A stretch of DNA of 5,810 bases from Comamonadaceae bacterium (lineage in GTDB: Bacteria; Pseudomonadota; Gammaproteobacteria; Burkholderiales; Burkholderiaceae_C), in the NCBI GenBank assembly GCA_947458345.1, contig CANHBU010000141.1, positions 1-5,810 on the forward strand. Direction: 5' to 3'. Under the pieces are notes generated by a model. That model saw nothing but the letters and a program-made list of their open reading frames with translations. It was not told where the DNA came from and ran no database searches. Shown here in pieces: positions 4,875-5,810 of the stretch. The position numbers and the translations under genes are program-made. The stretch's first letter is position 1, and every line of letters starts with the position of its first letter.

Positions 4875-5810
4875 TCAGGCGCTGGCGGCCTTGACCTTCA
4901 GGCGCCAGGCGTGCAGCAGCGGCTCGGTGTAGCCGCTGGGCTGCTCCTTGCCCTTGAGCACCAGGTCGCAGGCGGCCTTGTAGGCTGCGCTCTTGTTGAA
5001 GCGGCCGGCCATTTTTTGGTAAAGCGGATCGCCCGAGTTTTGCCGATCGACCACCGCGGCCATGCGCTCGAAGGTCGCCCGCACCTGCTTGGACGTCACC
5101 ACACCGTGGTGTAGCCAGTTGGCCATGTGCTGGCTGGAGATGCGCAGGGTGGCGCGGTCCTCCATCAGGCCGACGTTGTGAATGTCGGGCACCTTGGAGC
5201 AGCCCACGCCCTGATCGACCCAGCGCACCACATAGCCCAAAATGCCCTGTGCGTTGTTGTCGAGCTCTTGTTGCTTGTCAGCCGCACTCCAGTTTGGCGT
5301 GGCGGTCACTGGAATGGTCAAGAGCCCGCTCAGCAGCGTCTCGCGCTGGGCGTCGGCATCGATCTTTTCGAGCTCTTTTTGCACATCGCTGACCAGCACC
5401 TGGTGGTAGTGCATCGCGTGCAGTGTGGCACCGGTTGGGCTGGGCACCCAGGCGGTGTTGGCGCCGGCCTTGGGGTGACCGATCTTTTGCTCGAGCATGG
5501 CCTTCATCAGGTCGGGCATGGCCCACATGCCTTTGCCGATCTGGGCTTTGCCGCGCAGGCCGCACGACAGGCCCACCAGCACGTTGTTGCGCTCGTAGGC
5601 CTGGATCCAGGCGCTGGACTTCATGTCGCCCTTGCGCATCATCGGGCCGGCGAGCATGGCGGTGTGCATCTCGTCACCGGTGCGGTCCAGGAAGCCGGTG
5701 TTGATGAAGGCCACGCGGCTCTTGGCGGCGGCAATACAGGCTTTGAGGTTGATGCTGGTGCGCCGCTCCTCGTCCATGATGCCCAGCTTGACGGTGCTGC
5801 GCTTGAGGCC
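4875..5810 (-). CDS. glcB: Malate synthase G, C-terminal part (5' end outside the window)
   Basis: This partial gene encodes the last 311 residues of malate synthase G, which condenses glyoxylate with acetyl-CoA to malate in the glyoxylate bypass and in glycolate use. The full enzyme is about 720 residues, so the N-terminal half lies beyond 5810; the frame is open through the window edge. IMDEERR (partial residues 11-17) and [11 protein letters not shown] hold the Mg ligands that correspond to Glu427 and Asp455 of the E. coli enzyme. [19 protein letters not shown] contains the Cys equivalent to E. coli Cys617, and [13 protein letters not shown] contains the catalytic base equivalent to Asp631 (codon 5159-5157). 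[19 protein letters not shown] and [21 protein letters not shown] C-terminal segments also match the family. All active-site residues in this portion are intact. The gene ends in KAASA-TGA. It is the G isoform, not the shorter AceB (A) isoform. Confidence 0.97.
   Translation of the reverse strand, partial: GLKRSTVKLGIMDEERRTSINLKACIAAAKSRVAFINTGFLDRTGDEMHTAMLAGPMMRKGDMKSSAWIQAYERNNVLVGLSCGLRGKAQIGKGMWAMPDLMKAMLEQKIGHPKAGANTAWVPSPTGATLHAMHYHQVLVSDVQKELEKIDADAQRETLLSGLLTIPVTATPNWSAADKQQELDNNAQGILGYVVRWVDQGVGCSKVPDIHNVGLMEDRATLRISSQHMANWLHHGVVTSKQVRATFERMAAVVDRQNSGDPLYQKMAGRFNKSAAYKAACDLVLKGKEQPSGYTEPLLHAWRLKVKAASA

Overview
This is a GC-rich window that reads as ordinary chromosome from a betaproteobacterium, most likely Burkholderiales and perhaps Comamonadaceae or a near relative. 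The placement is inferred from protein flavour, high G+C third codon positions and the end of a ribosomal alpha operon; no 16S or other decisive marker is present.

Left part, + strand (1-705): the window opens at the end of the ribosomal alpha operon with rplQ (L17) and a strong terminator hairpin. A solitary initiator tRNA-fMet follows, with a probable -10 box and its own hairpin. That hairpin lies between two convergent units and probably ends both.

Right part, - strand (769-5810), read right to left. It starts with the C-terminal 311 residues of malate synthase G (glcB), followed by a hairpin. A roughly 320-bp gap then holds one doubtful small Pro/Asp-rich frame. Next comes a tight cluster of type II secretion minor pseudopilin genes, gspH-gspJ-gspK. 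gspH starts at TTG behind a perfect Shine-Dalgarno, gspJ follows after 5 nt, and gspK overlaps gspJ by ATGA. A hairpin sits on the gspK stop codon. The last gene is a complete aromatic acyl-CoA ligase (2-aminobenzoate/benzoate-CoA ligase type) with a recognisable sigma70-like promoter and a 15-bp-spaced direct repeat around its -10.

The genes do four separate jobs: translation (rplQ, tRNA-fMet), glyoxylate bypass (glcB), protein export (gspHJK) and activation of an aromatic acid with CoA. Only gspHJK is clearly one operon.

I found no CRISPR, mobile element, phage or evident new system. The oddest feature is the pseudopilin cluster: gspI is missing between H and J, gspG and gspL/M are not adjacent, and GspK seems to lack the acidic calcium-site region usual in the family.
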